Source: Arthrobacter sp. H16F315 | GTDB lineage: Bacteria; Actinomycetota; Actinomycetes; Actinomycetales; Micrococcaceae | NCBI RefSeq assembly: GCF_024124825.1 | Contig: NZ_JAMXSS010000002.1 | Location: 2,914,001 to 2,978,000, forward strand | DNA length: 64,000 nt | Direction of reading: 5' to 3' | Part shown: positions 9,501-17,987 of the stretch, in pieces | How positions within the stretch are numbered: the first letter of the stretch is position 1 | Layout of the letters: the number at the start of each line of letters is the position of its first letter | Made by a program: the position numbers and the translations under genes | Notes under the pieces: generated by a model | The model's input: only the letters and a program-made list of their open reading frames with translations | What the model was told of the DNA's origin: nothing | Database searches by the model: none

Positions 9501-12286
9501 CCTGGTCCGGCGCGGCAGGCGTGGTACAGGGCACCCGGCACCTCAGCCTGGCCAACGGCGCCGCGGTGGAGCGCTTCACGCAGCGCTTCCACTACGACGT
9601 CGCCGGGAACCTGGACCAGATCAAGCACACCGGGACCACCCGGTCGTGGACACAGGACATCTGGGTTTCGGCCACCTCCAACCGGCGTCTCCCGGCCCTG
9701 GACACGAACGGCGTTCCCATCGCCGCACCGGAAGGGCGGTTCGACGCCGCCGGAAATACGAACTCGCTGCCGCACCTGGCCGCGATCGTCTGGGACCACC
9801 GCAACCGCCTCCGCTCCGCCACCATCATTGACCGGAGCGCCCAAGGCCAACCGAACGACGTCGAACATTACGCCTACGACGCCGAAGGCCGCCGCGTCCG
9901 GAAAGTCACCGAACGGCTCACGGCAGGTGGGCTGGAACGCACCGAGAAAATCTACCTCGAAGGCTGCGAACTGTTCCTCCATACCCGCGCCGGCATCACC
10001 GCAATCCAACGCACCGTGGCGCTGATCGAGGACGACGATCGCTGCCTGGCCACCGTCTACCGTTGGAGTGCCGATACCAGCGCCGCCGAAACTGACACCG
10101 TGGGCACCGCCGAAGTCCGCTTCCTCATCCCCGATGACCTGGGATCCACGGCCATGGAACTGGACTCCAACGGCGTGGTCCTCAGCTACGAGGAACACTT
10201 CAGCTACGGCGGCTCCTGCTTCATCGCAGGGGCCGCGTTGCGCCGCACTAAACTGCGGGACCGGCGCTACACGGGCAAGGAGCGCGACGACGCTACCGGC
10301 CTCTACTACTTCGGCTACCGGTACTACGCGTCCTGGATTGGCGGCTGGCTCAGCCCGGACCCGCTGGGCAATGCCGCATCCTTGAACCTCTACGAGTTCG
10401 TCCAGAACAACCCGGTGAACCTGGTGGATCCGAACGGCTTGCAGGCCACCGGCACCATGAGCCGACTGGACAGCGTGCCCGCCAATTACACCGGCGCCCA
10501 AGCCATGCGCCATTTCAACAATGGCCGCGGCAGGGAGCTGGGCATCCGGGCCCTGGAAGTCAAGCGCAGCGGCAACAACTGGATGATTGTCCGGCAGGAG
10601 AACTACACGCCGCGGTTGCAGCAAATGATCGCCGAAAACGGCGGCAACGTGGAAAAGGCCGGGGCCCTCTACGACATCGAAAAGATGTTTGACGAGCTCA
10701 AACTGGACGAACCAGCCGTGCCAGCTTCTGACGCGCCAGCTTCTGACGCGCCGGCGGGAGATCCGCCCACGACGCCGGCCCCGCCCGCCACTGGTGCCGG
10801 CAACGGCGGCGGCGCCACGAGTGCCCAGACGGCGCCCACCGGGGATCAGGCCACGGGGAATGCGCACAGTGCCGACGGTTCAAACAGCAGCAAGGACGGC
10901 GGCTCGGGCACGGCCACCCAACCCGGCGCGCCCGGTAGCACCGGCAGCGGTTCCGGCACCAAGGGCACGGGTCCCGGCGGCGGCGGCATGGGCGAGGCGG
11001 CCACCGGCCCCAGCGCGGGTCCGGGCAATGGCAACGGCCCAGGCACCGGGCCGGGGACGGACACCGGACCGGGCAACGGCAAGACCCCCACCGAGCCGGG
11101 CGGCACCGGCGGTGGCACCACGCCGGGCACCGGCGGCGGCAAGGCAGGCGGATCGGGCACGGGCGGCAAGGGCACCAGCCCCGGCGGCGCGCAGGGTGGC
11201 GTGGACGGCGGCACCGAAGGCGGCGCTCCTGGCGGCCAGGTGGGCGGAAACGTCAATGGCAGCCCCACCGGCAGCGTTGACGGAAAACTCGATGGCAACA
11301 CCACGGGCGATGGCACCACCCCGGCCGAAGGCGGCAGCCCCACCGGGTCGGCAGATGGAACGGCCGACGGCGGTGCCACCGGCCAGGGGGACGGCCCCTC
11401 GAAGGACCCCACTAAGCACGGCACGGAAAAGTCCGGTCCGGGCGGCGGGACGGGCACGGGCACCAAGACCGGGGCCAGCGAGCCCGCGGATACGGGCACC
11501 GGGACGGGAACCTCGGGCAGCGGCCCTGCAGGCAGCAATCAGGAACCCACCACGCTGGACAAGATCACCAAGATCGCCGGTTACTGGCATCTCGAGTTCA
11601 GCGGCAGCGCCGATGGCGTCTCCGGCGGCATTCCCGGCGGCATGGGGTTCCTGTCCGGCTGGGGCGCGCAGGTAGCCTTCCTGGCCCTGACTGTGGTCGA
11701 CATTGTGCTTACAGTCTTGACACTTGGCGAGTTCAAGGCCGCCATGGTGGGCCTCAAGAATGCGCTCAAGGCGGGGATGACCTCGCTAAAGGGTGTGGTG
11801 AGCCGCGGGCTCCGCGGTATGGGGACGGCGCTGCTGGGACTGTTCCGGCGCGCGGCTCCGGGACAACGCACCCCGCTGCTGCGCCGCCTGGGGCGGTTCT
11901 TCTGGGAGGACCGGCGCAGCTTCGGGATGTGGAAGGACTTCCGGAAGCGCTGGAGCATCGCGAAGGGCTCCGGCTGGTCCATGGAGCACATGATCATCAA
12001 ACAGCGCTGGTACCGCACCGTCGGGAAGAAACCGCCCTTCTTCCGCTACGGCACACGAATGAACCGGATCATGCAAGGCCTCGGCGACGCTGGCTGGAAC
12101 GTGGTGCCCATCAAAGGCTGGTTCAACACGTGGCTCTACAACAACAAAGCCGTCTCGGCGGTCTTCAACTACGGGACCTATGCCGGTGGCGGCTACGGCC
12201 TCTACAAGTTGTGGGACTACGCCCTGGAACCCCTACGAGATCCACCCGGAACCGCACCGGCCCCAGCCCCTGCAGCCGCGCCATGA
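6503..12286 (+). CDS. Tc toxin TcB-TcC fusion, piece 2: TcB C-terminus, RHS shell, autoprotease core and effector tail
   Basis: This 1,927-codon frame continues piece 1 through a short bridge in a third frame (about 6327-6500, VDRVFLIDHIA...SVARYEYHCGYFDSVERVFRGF). It covers the TcB end and TcC. Many RHS/YD repeats (YDALGRE, YDAAGRPTEI, DAFGFTVLTSG) build the cocoon. They end in the conserved RHS core: RRYTGKERDDATGLYYFGYR, then WLSPDPLG, NLYEFVQNNPVNLVDPNG, the autoproteolysis site in Tc and RHS toxins. After about nt 10440 comes the non-conserved effector part: a unique segment, a Gly-rich linker (10710-11545), a hydrophobic stretch near 11650-11780 and a C-terminal domain containing SMEHMIIKQRWY. 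A second single-base deletion lies between about 6480 and 6512. The repaired gene would encode about 2,715 aa. Natural B-C fusions are known in the Tc family; here both parts are in one gene. Confidence 0.85.
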   Translation: MAEIRPLRPDELPPDDLGAASCHRLWHASGDPDVDARLRTRCWAADPDAPTPPSGPDAPTEDPDAHRALAGWPLRDELFAVNRTGQRNPHPLSVSTTGYAVHQLQPALGGRPAAYTVRERETLEASYEEQPADPRVEQRVVLARDEVGCELLTLDLGCPRRPGQPAADPSQGVPISQVTRRRVTHVDTEDSYLLAIPVEEEAFEGRGLGDAGPLSFTAARAATTTALAAPLENGAAFTAGMELRRVSWDRTLYRDAARNGTRPLGDPGPEGLVHHEEHACFAAAEVARIYAARVNAAALTAAHYVAADGYWWARGPVAALLPAARFSLPEGSLEADGAQTAWVWDPAALSRLSFTDEVGNTTTADLDYQVMAPWRITDANQATFEARYDAFGFTVLTSGHGTALDDGGTSQAHGARPLSAHPGGLPGTVTAALANPGGAVVQASTFAFCDLAAFRDRGEPICSVDVARESLVDDGAGGPAQNGELQVAVQYFDGFGRPIQGKQRVDAGPAVVRRPDGSIDVDAQGVPVEAPAAQRWRASGHVVFDSKQQAVLEFEPFHTTTPRYEPDPELQSFGTAVRHRYDALGREIGVSLPNGTRTQVTTDAWSTTSADPNDTVTGSDYELQRKALPAGDPERRALERARAHAGTPTTVHVDPMGRTVLEVRRGAAAEERRCRRTLDDDGNVIAVVDARGVMITQVDLDMAGRLLRQRSVDAGETVFFLDALDREVQRWDPRAYRIQSSYDAAGRPTEIRVSGNGLNHMVERLTYGEDPAVPAAVARNARGLLVVHEDSAGRHEALRFTPDGNPLEVSHRLRTLVDREPDWAAPGGEPLDATTYTAVSAYDAFSRPLRRTSPDGTTRMFDYRRAGGMDTITVSTSDGQLSNRSILAGSSANARGQQERVELGNGVTTINGYDRATGQLTRSTTASAGAAAQTLRDVEVVRDPAGNITWLLDHAQEPAHPTPVLQGLTVTPAREYRYDPYYQVVEATGRVHQALLPTDAWSGAAGVVQGTRHLSLANGAAVERFTQRFHYDVAGNLDQIKHTGTTRSWTQDIWVSATSNRRLPALDTNGVPIAAPEGRFDAAGNTNSLPHLAAIVWDHRNRLRSATIIDRSAQGQPNDVEHYAYDAEGRRVRKVTERLTAGGLERTEKIYLEGCELFLHTRAGITAIQRTVALIEDDDRCLATVYRWSADTSAAETDTVGTAEVRFLIPDDLGSTAMELDSNGVVLSYEEHFSYGGSCFIAGAALRRTKLRDRRYTGKERDDATGLYYFGYRYYASWIGGWLSPDPLGNAASLNLYEFVQNNPVNLVDPNGLQATGTMSRLDSVPANYTGAQAMRHFNNGRGRELGIRALEVKRSGNNWMIVRQENYTPRLQQMIAENGGNVEKAGALYDIEKMFDELKLDEPAVPASDAPASDAPAGDPPTTPAPPATGAGNGGGATSAQTAPTGDQATGNAHSADGSNSSKDGGSGTATQPGAPGSTGSGSGTKGTGPGGGGMGEAATGPSAGPGNGNGPGTGPGTDTGPGNGKTPTEPGGTGGGTTPGTGGGKAGGSGTGGKGTSPGGAQGGVDGGTEGGAPGGQVGGNVNGSPTGSVDGKLDGNTTGDGTTPAEGGSPTGSADGTADGGATGQGDGPSKDPTKHGTEKSGPGGGTGTGTKTGASEPADTGTGTGTSGSGPAGSNQEPTTLDKITKIAGYWHLEFSGSADGVSGGIPGGMGFLSGWGAQVAFLALTVVDIVLTVLTLGEFKAAMVGLKNALKAGMTSLKGVVSRGLRGMGTALLGLFRRAAPGQRTPLLRRLGRFFWEDRRSFGMWKDFRKRWSIAKGSGWSMEHMIIKQRWYRTVGKKPPFFRYGTRMNRIMQGLGDAGWNVVPIKGWFNTWLYNNKAVSAVFNYGTYAGGGYGLYKLWDYALEPLRDPPGTAPAPAPAAAP
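10710..11545 (+). repeat. Low-complexity Gly/Thr/Pro/Ser-rich linker inside the TcC effector region
   Basis: About 280 codons encode a degenerate repeat of glycine with Thr, Pro, Ser, Ala and Asp (units such as GTGPGG, GGTGGGTTPG, DGGTEGG). It begins after two PASDA repeats and stops at EPTTLDK. It separates the RHS core from the C-terminal domain. Such a long disordered tether is unusual in TcC, where the effector normally follows the core directly. It is also a likely place for slippage or assembly error. Confidence 0.8.
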
Positions 12287-12311
12287 GCATTTTCCACCCT
12301 TAGGAGGAGCT

Positions 12312-15300
12312 ATGAACCGAGACGAATTGCTGCGCCTTGACCGGATTGCGGGTCTCGCCCCGGGCGAGGTGGTGGACGCCAAGGACCTCGAGGTGGTGGC
12401 TGCGGTCCAGGACGCCCAGCGGGCGGCGCTCGGTGCCGCCTTGGCGGACCAGATGCAGAATTCCGGGCCGCCGCGCTTGTGGGAAACGGCCAAGGATATC
12501 GATCTTTCCGGCGCGGAAGGCCCGGGTGCGGCGCTAATGAAGGGACTGCTGGCCCGGCAGGCCCCGCCTGAGTTGATCGCCCAGGCCAAAGCGCAGATCG
12601 ACGCGGTGGAGTCCGCCGGTTTGGCGCTGGCAAACCTCCCGTTGGGTGCGGGGCCGCTGGTCCGCGACGACGTGGCCGCTGCCCGCATGCATCGCCTGGC
12701 CGAGATCGCCGTGTTTGATCCAGACCGTGCGACCAAACTGGTGGAGGGCGGGCTGCGGCTGAGCAACATCGACGATACCCAGCTCGATGACCTGGTGGGC
12801 CACCGGCTGCTCACCGTTGCCGAGGCGACGTCAATTGGTTTGGCCACCAGCATTTACCGGCTGGTGGACGAGGACACCGCCTTGGCCGACACCATCCTCA
12901 AGACTGGTGCGGCCGGCGGCGCCGTGGCGGCAGTGCGCGATCTCGTCGATTTGAACACGGAGGGCTGGAAAGCGGCCATTGCGACGGCGGGCATCACCCC
13001 GCCGGGCGGCATGGACGCAGATCAATACGCGCTGTTGCTCGCGGCAAGGGTGGAGGCCACCTACCCCACCGGCGCGGTCCGGGCCCGGCTGGCGGCTCCG
13101 GTAACGAACGACGTCTCCGCCGCGATCACCACGGCGAAAGCAGTGCTCGACGTCGGCGCTGATGTTTTGGGTACCCCTGACCTTTCCGGGGTCTCCGCCC
13201 AATCGCTGCCCAACGTCCAAGCGGCGTTAGGCAGCCTGGCCGGCTTGGCGGGAGCGCACCGCGGGCTGGGACTCGAAGCCATCATGGCTGACGCGACCCT
13301 CTCCGCCGGCGAGCGTGCCAAGAAGGTGGGCCAGCGGGTCTCACAGTTCGACAGCTTCTTGGCGAAGAACGCCGACGTGGAACTTGTCGACCTCGACCTC
13401 ACCCCCGAGAGCGCCGACGTCGCCGCGTTGGACTTTGGCGGGGTTGCGCAAGCGGAGCGGCCGTTGATGCTGCGGCACGCCAAGGTGATGCAGCGCGTCT
13501 TCGCCATCACCGGAGACGCTACTGACGCGGCCAAACTGATGAGCGCAGGCTTCGATTCGGCCACCGCGTTGGCGTCGGCGCAGCTCGCCGATGTGATCAC
13601 CCGGACCGGGCTGAGCGAGGCCGTAGCCTCCCGCTACTACGACACCGTGACCATGACAGTGGGTACGGCCTCGGCTTTGGTGGGCTCGATCATCGATATG
13701 AAGCACGGCGGCTTCGGGCTCTTGACTGTGGCCAACGCCGATCCCAGCATCGAGGACTACTTCAAACAGATCGATGGCTATGAGGACCTGTTTGGCAGCC
13801 AAGCCTTTTGCGCCTGCCAAAACTGCAAGTCCATCACCGGACCCGCTGCCTACTTTGTGGACCTAATGCACTTCATCGAGGAACACCTGCTCAGCCGCGT
13901 CTTCACCGGAGCCTTGGCGGATCATGTCCTGAACCTGAAGACCCGCCGGCCAGAGCTGTGGACCCTGCCGCTGACCTGCGATAACACCACTAATGAGATA
14001 CCGCAGCTGGTGATCGTCAACGAGATCCTGGAGACGTACCTGGCCAAGCGGACGGGCTTCGCCGGGGACACCGCGGACCGGATCGCGGTGGAGCGCGCCG
14101 TATACCGGGACAAACTGGCGTCCGCCAAGGTCTGCTTTGGGCTCCCCTTCTCTCGGCCGCTCTACCGCACGCAGACGTATCTGGAACACTTCGGCGTGCC
14201 ACGCTCCACGTTTGTCCGGCTCAGCGGTGGCACCCCCGACCAAGTGGCCATAGCCGGGTTGGGGCTCAGCTTAGAAGAGGCCACCCTGATCACCACGGCC
14301 AACACTGCCCACGCCTTCCTGGACACCATGTACGGGCAGGGTTTCGACTACAAACCGGCAGGAGTCACACCGTTCGATGCACAGACCCTGCTCCGGCCAA
14401 TGTCCATCGCGCAGACCGATCTGGCCCAACTTGTGTCCACCCGGTTCGTCTCGGCTAGCGGCGCCGAGCCGGTCACGATCGTGGGCGGCAAGCTCAGCGC
14501 TGCCAGCGTGCAGAACGATATTGAACGGGTCACCGGGCTGAAGCCTGAATCGCTGGACAGGATGCACCGGTTCACCCGGCTGTGGCGGGCCTGCCCGGGC
14601 TGGTCCATTCGCGAGCTCGACCTCGTGGTGGGAGCGCTCACGGATGCCGGCTTGGCTGCCGGGATCGACGCCGCGGCCGTGCGCGTGATTGCCGAACTCC
14701 AAGCCCTGCAACAGAGCCTCGGCGGGTCGGTGGAGGACCTGCTCCCGCTGTTCACCGAGGTACCCACCAGCCCCGTCAGCAGCTCGGCACCTGGCCTCTT
14801 TGACCGGCTGTTCAACCTTCCCGACCTGGTGGCCATGGACGGCCCGCTGCCGTTGCCGGGCACCCGGTTTGTCCACCCTGCACTGCGGGATGATCCCACA
14901 GTGGCCGCCTCGGATCACATGCTGCACCGGCTGCTCGCCGCCACCCGCACCGATGCCAGTGGACTGTTCGAACTCATCGCGGGCCTAGCCGCTCCATTGG
15001 GCGCCAACCCCGCCGCCGCAGCAGAGGCGGACCGTGGCTTTGCCCTGACCGCCAGCAACTTGGCGCTCTTGGTCCGGCACGCCCGGCTCGCGAAACTCCT
15101 CAAGATGAGGCTGCCGGACCTGTTCCGGCTCTTGGCCCTGCTGCCCAGCGGACCGCTGACCCACGTGGGCGGCCTCAACGACCTTCGTGTGCTGCTGGCA
15201 ACTGCCGCCTGGGCCAGGGGCGCCAAGCGCTCAGTTGACGATCTTGCCAGCATCACCGGCGCGGCGGTAACCAACGCCGCAGCCTATCCCGCCGCCGACG

Positions 15301-17987
15301 CGCTGGCCAAGGGTGCCCTGGACCGGCTCGCCGCCGACCGCAGCCTGACCTTCACCGACACAGTGTTTACGCTGGCCGGCGTATCCGAGGCCGGCTCGCG
15401 CGCACTGGTGGCGGCCAACCCCGCCGCCTTCGATGCCTCGGCTGGCCAGCTGGCGTTGAGCGCCGCCTTCACCCCGATTACTGTCCTCACGGTGCCAGCC
15501 GCCGTCACCGTTGCGGAGCCGGAGCTTCGAGCGGTCCTCCTCACCCACCACGCGGGCACGCTACTGAAGCCGGCCTTGGCTGCCCTGCTCAAGGTGCCGG
15601 TGCCCAAGCTGGCGGCTATCGCCGCCCTTGCCGGTGCCGACCTGGACGCAGCGGCGATCGTTCCCGAAGCGCTGGGCAACGGCTCCATCGCCGCCCTGAG
15701 TGCCGCCGTCGGGCCCATCCTGCCGCTGGTGACGCTGTTCAACGCCAAAGACCTCGGTGCGGAGGCGGTGGAGTTTGCTGCTGCCCATGCATCCATGTTT
15801 GCGCTGCAGGCACCCAACGCGCTGACCATCGAGGCGGCCCGCAAGGTGGACCAGTTCCGGCGGCATCTTGGCACGGATCCCGCGGGCACCGCGGCACTGA
15901 CGGCAGTGGCCGGCGCGTTCACCAATGCCGCCCACTTCGGCGCTGCCGATCAGGACACCCTCGCGGCACTCCTCGCCGCCGAACGTGCTGTTTCCGTCTC
16001 CCTGCAAGCCAACCTGGCGTTGCCCGCCGACGCGCTGGACGCGCTGGACCTACTCGCCGAGGCCGCCGCTGTGGCCACCGCGGTAGGCATCGGCGGCGAA
16101 GCGTTCGCCCTGGTAGCCGAGGACGACTACGACCTCCTCAGCCAAGGCGCCGATGCCCTCTTCGCCGTTTTCCGCGCCAAGTATGCGGACGAAACCGCGT
16201 GGCAGAAGGCGTACGGACCGTTCCGGGCCCGGCTCCTGGAGCGCTGCCGGGACGCGCTGGCGAACTACCTGGTGCACGCGCTGCACCCCGAATTTGAACG
16301 GCTGGAAGACCTGTTCCGGTACTTCCTGATCGATCCCGAGGTGGAGGGCTGCTTCCTCACCTCGCGCGTGGTGTCCGCCATTTCAAGCGCGCAGATGTAT
16401 GTCCACCGGGTGCTGATGAACCTCGAGCAGGACCGGGCCGGAAACGTGCACGTCCAGCCCACCCAGGTGCCGCGCGACGAGTGGGAATGGCGGATGCATT
16501 ACCGGGTCTGGGAAGCCAATCGCAAGGTGTTCCTGTGGCCGGAAAACTACCTCTTCCCGGACCTGCGGGATGACAAGACCCCCTTGTTCGAGGACCTCGA
16601 GAAGGAACTGCTGCAAACCGACATCGACGAGCAGGCGGTACTGGATGCTTACGGCACGTACCTGGACGGTTTTCAGGAACTGGCCAGCTTGACCATCGCC
16701 GGGTCCTACCAAGAGGTGGATCCCCGCGCCGATTCCGATGTGCTGCACCTCTTCGGGGTCACCCCCGGCGACCCGGCTACCTTCTACTACCGGCGCGTCG
16801 AAAATGCTGCGCCGCAGGGCCGGAAGTCCGGTGGCACCGTCTGGGGTCCGTGGCAAAAGGTGGACGTTGCCATCCCGGTCCGGGAAGTATCCCCGGTGGT
16901 TCACAACGGCCGGCTGCACTTGCTGTGGGCGGAGATCACAACTTCACCGGTCAATGAAGTGGCCGACGCCGGATCCCGCTTCGCCGGGTACAACCACAAG
17001 CTGATCATCAAGTTCACCACCCTCCGCCTGGATGGCAGGTGGACCGCGCCACAGCGGGTGCGTCTGTACGGCACCGATCCCTTTGGCGAGAGCGACGGCG
17101 TCATCGAGGATCCGCTGGCCGAGCCCGAAGAGTGGCAGGACTTCCTGAGCGCCATTGGCGGGCTGTTGGGCTGGGGTCTGTTCGGTGGTTCCTCGTCGGT
17201 GGCCAGTTTGACGGCCGCCCAAAAACGCCTCATCACGCCCAGATATGACGACGACGTCCACGTCAAGGCCCGCGACGGGTACACCCTGCGCGGTCTGGAG
17301 TGGACCCAGCTGTACCCGGAGGTGCAGGGCAACTCGCTGTTTGTGGCCGGTGCCGGTTACCAGATGCGCGCCTACATCGACACGTTCGACAAGTCCACGT
17401 CCACGGCCGCCAGCCTGCACCTGAGCCGGCAGGCAGTGACGTGGAACCTGACCCCGCACTCGCCCATTCTCACCAAGAAGAACGGGACGCTGTACTACGG
17501 GACGCCGTCAGCCTCCTTGTTCGATAACTACGCCCTCGCCGGGCTTGCCGCCGACAAGATCCGGCTGGACCGCGTGTTGGTGGACTGGTCCACGCCGGTG
17601 AAGAACATCATCACCAAGAACCTGTACGTCGGTGCGCTGGCGAATATCGGCGCCGGCCGGCTGATGCCCATCAACGGTTCGCTGTCGGACGGGATCATCG
17701 ACGCCGGCGGGGACCTGTACCTGCTGCAGGCCACCGCCTCTAACGCGGCCAGCTGGGCGCTGCGCAGGTTGGGCACCACGCTGGCGCGGCGGGTGGCCCG
17801 CGAACTGTTCACCGGCGGCGTGGAACACCTGTTGGACCTGGACACCCAGCGGGCGCTTGCCGAGCGCCGCTGGCATTTGGTTTGTCCGGGAACCGGATCG
17901 TCAACCGGGTGGTGTCCGGGCGGCTGGACTTCACCGGGCCGTTTGGCACGTACTACCGGGAGATTTTCCATCACATCCCGTCGCTGA
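12312..17987 (+). CDS. Tc toxin TcA subunit, piece 1: shell and N-terminal regions (frameshifted gene)
   Basis: TcA forms the pentameric pore and receptor-binding needle that injects the TcC effector. This frame begins at ATG 12312 behind AGGAGG, 26 bases after the TcB-TcC stop, so the two genes form one operon. The VRP1 (Salmonella virulence plasmid A) region is visible near residues 490-520: CACQNCKSITGPAAYFVDLM, close to the family's PAAYLVDLL motif. Long alpha-helical repeats follow, then DEWEWRMHYRVWEANRKVFL and the beta-rich neuraminidase-like part (HLLWAEITTSP, LYVGALANIGAG). The conserved reading leaves this frame near 17870 and continues one frame over at SGNRIVNRVV, so the last roughly 35 codons are out of frame. 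The repaired TcA spans 12312-21386, about 3,025 aa, large for the family. Confidence 0.85.
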   Translation: MNRDELLRLDRIAGLAPGEVVDAKDLEVVAAVQDAQRAALGAALADQMQNSGPPRLWETAKDIDLSGAEGPGAALMKGLLARQAPPELIAQAKAQIDAVESAGLALANLPLGAGPLVRDDVAAARMHRLAEIAVFDPDRATKLVEGGLRLSNIDDTQLDDLVGHRLLTVAEATSIGLATSIYRLVDEDTALADTILKTGAAGGAVAAVRDLVDLNTEGWKAAIATAGITPPGGMDADQYALLLAARVEATYPTGAVRARLAAPVTNDVSAAITTAKAVLDVGADVLGTPDLSGVSAQSLPNVQAALGSLAGLAGAHRGLGLEAIMADATLSAGERAKKVGQRVSQFDSFLAKNADVELVDLDLTPESADVAALDFGGVAQAERPLMLRHAKVMQRVFAITGDATDAAKLMSAGFDSATALASAQLADVITRTGLSEAVASRYYDTVTMTVGTASALVGSIIDMKHGGFGLLTVANADPSIEDYFKQIDGYEDLFGSQAFCACQNCKSITGPAAYFVDLMHFIEEHLLSRVFTGALADHVLNLKTRRPELWTLPLTCDNTTNEIPQLVIVNEILETYLAKRTGFAGDTADRIAVERAVYRDKLASAKVCFGLPFSRPLYRTQTYLEHFGVPRSTFVRLSGGTPDQVAIAGLGLSLEEATLITTANTAHAFLDTMYGQGFDYKPAGVTPFDAQTLLRPMSIAQTDLAQLVSTRFVSASGAEPVTIVGGKLSAASVQNDIERVTGLKPESLDRMHRFTRLWRACPGWSIRELDLVVGALTDAGLAAGIDAAAVRVIAELQALQQSLGGSVEDLLPLFTEVPTSPVSSSAPGLFDRLFNLPDLVAMDGPLPLPGTRFVHPALRDDPTVAASDHMLHRLLAATRTDASGLFELIAGLAAPLGANPAAAAEADRGFALTASNLALLVRHARLAKLLKMRLPDLFRLLALLPSGPLTHVGGLNDLRVLLATAAWARGAKRSVDDLASITGAAVTNAAAYPAADALAKGALDRLAADRSLTFTDTVFTLAGVSEAGSRALVAANPAAFDASAGQLALSAAFTPITVLTVPAAVTVAEPELRAVLLTHHAGTLLKPALAALLKVPVPKLAAIAALAGADLDAAAIVPEALGNGSIAALSAAVGPILPLVTLFNAKDLGAEAVEFAAAHASMFALQAPNALTIEAARKVDQFRRHLGTDPAGTAALTAVAGAFTNAAHFGAADQDTLAALLAAERAVSVSLQANLALPADALDALDLLAEAAAVATAVGIGGEAFALVAEDDYDLLSQGADALFAVFRAKYADETAWQKAYGPFRARLLERCRDALANYLVHALHPEFERLEDLFRYFLIDPEVEGCFLTSRVVSAISSAQMYVHRVLMNLEQDRAGNVHVQPTQVPRDEWEWRMHYRVWEANRKVFLWPENYLFPDLRDDKTPLFEDLEKELLQTDIDEQAVLDAYGTYLDGFQELASLTIAGSYQEVDPRADSDVLHLFGVTPGDPATFYYRRVENAAPQGRKSGGTVWGPWQKVDVAIPVREVSPVVHNGRLHLLWAEITTSPVNEVADAGSRFAGYNHKLIIKFTTLRLDGRWTAPQRVRLYGTDPFGESDGVIEDPLAEPEEWQDFLSAIGGLLGWGLFGGSSSVASLTAAQKRLITPRYDDDVHVKARDGYTLRGLEWTQLYPEVQGNSLFVAGAGYQMRAYIDTFDKSTSTAASLHLSRQAVTWNLTPHSPILTKKNGTLYYGTPSASLFDNYALAGLAADKIRLDRVLVDWSTPVKNIITKNLYVGALANIGAGRLMPINGSLSDGIIDAGGDLYLLQATASNAASWALRRLGTTLARRVARELFTGGVEHLLDLDTQRALAERRWHLVCPGTGSSTGWCPGGWTSPGRLARTTGRFSITSRR

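Noticed and set aside
7550..10867. A very long (1,105-codon) open frame on the minus strand inside the TcB-TcC gene
   Set aside because: It is the antisense shadow of a GC-rich RHS gene: no ribosome site, repetitive Val/Gly/His composition and no known domain, whereas the + strand encodes clear YD repeats.
10846..11590. Pro/Val-rich or Ala/Arg-rich proteins on the minus strand and in other frames of the linker
   Set aside because: They arise from translating the Gly-rich repeat in other frames; only the + frame joins recognised toxin domains.
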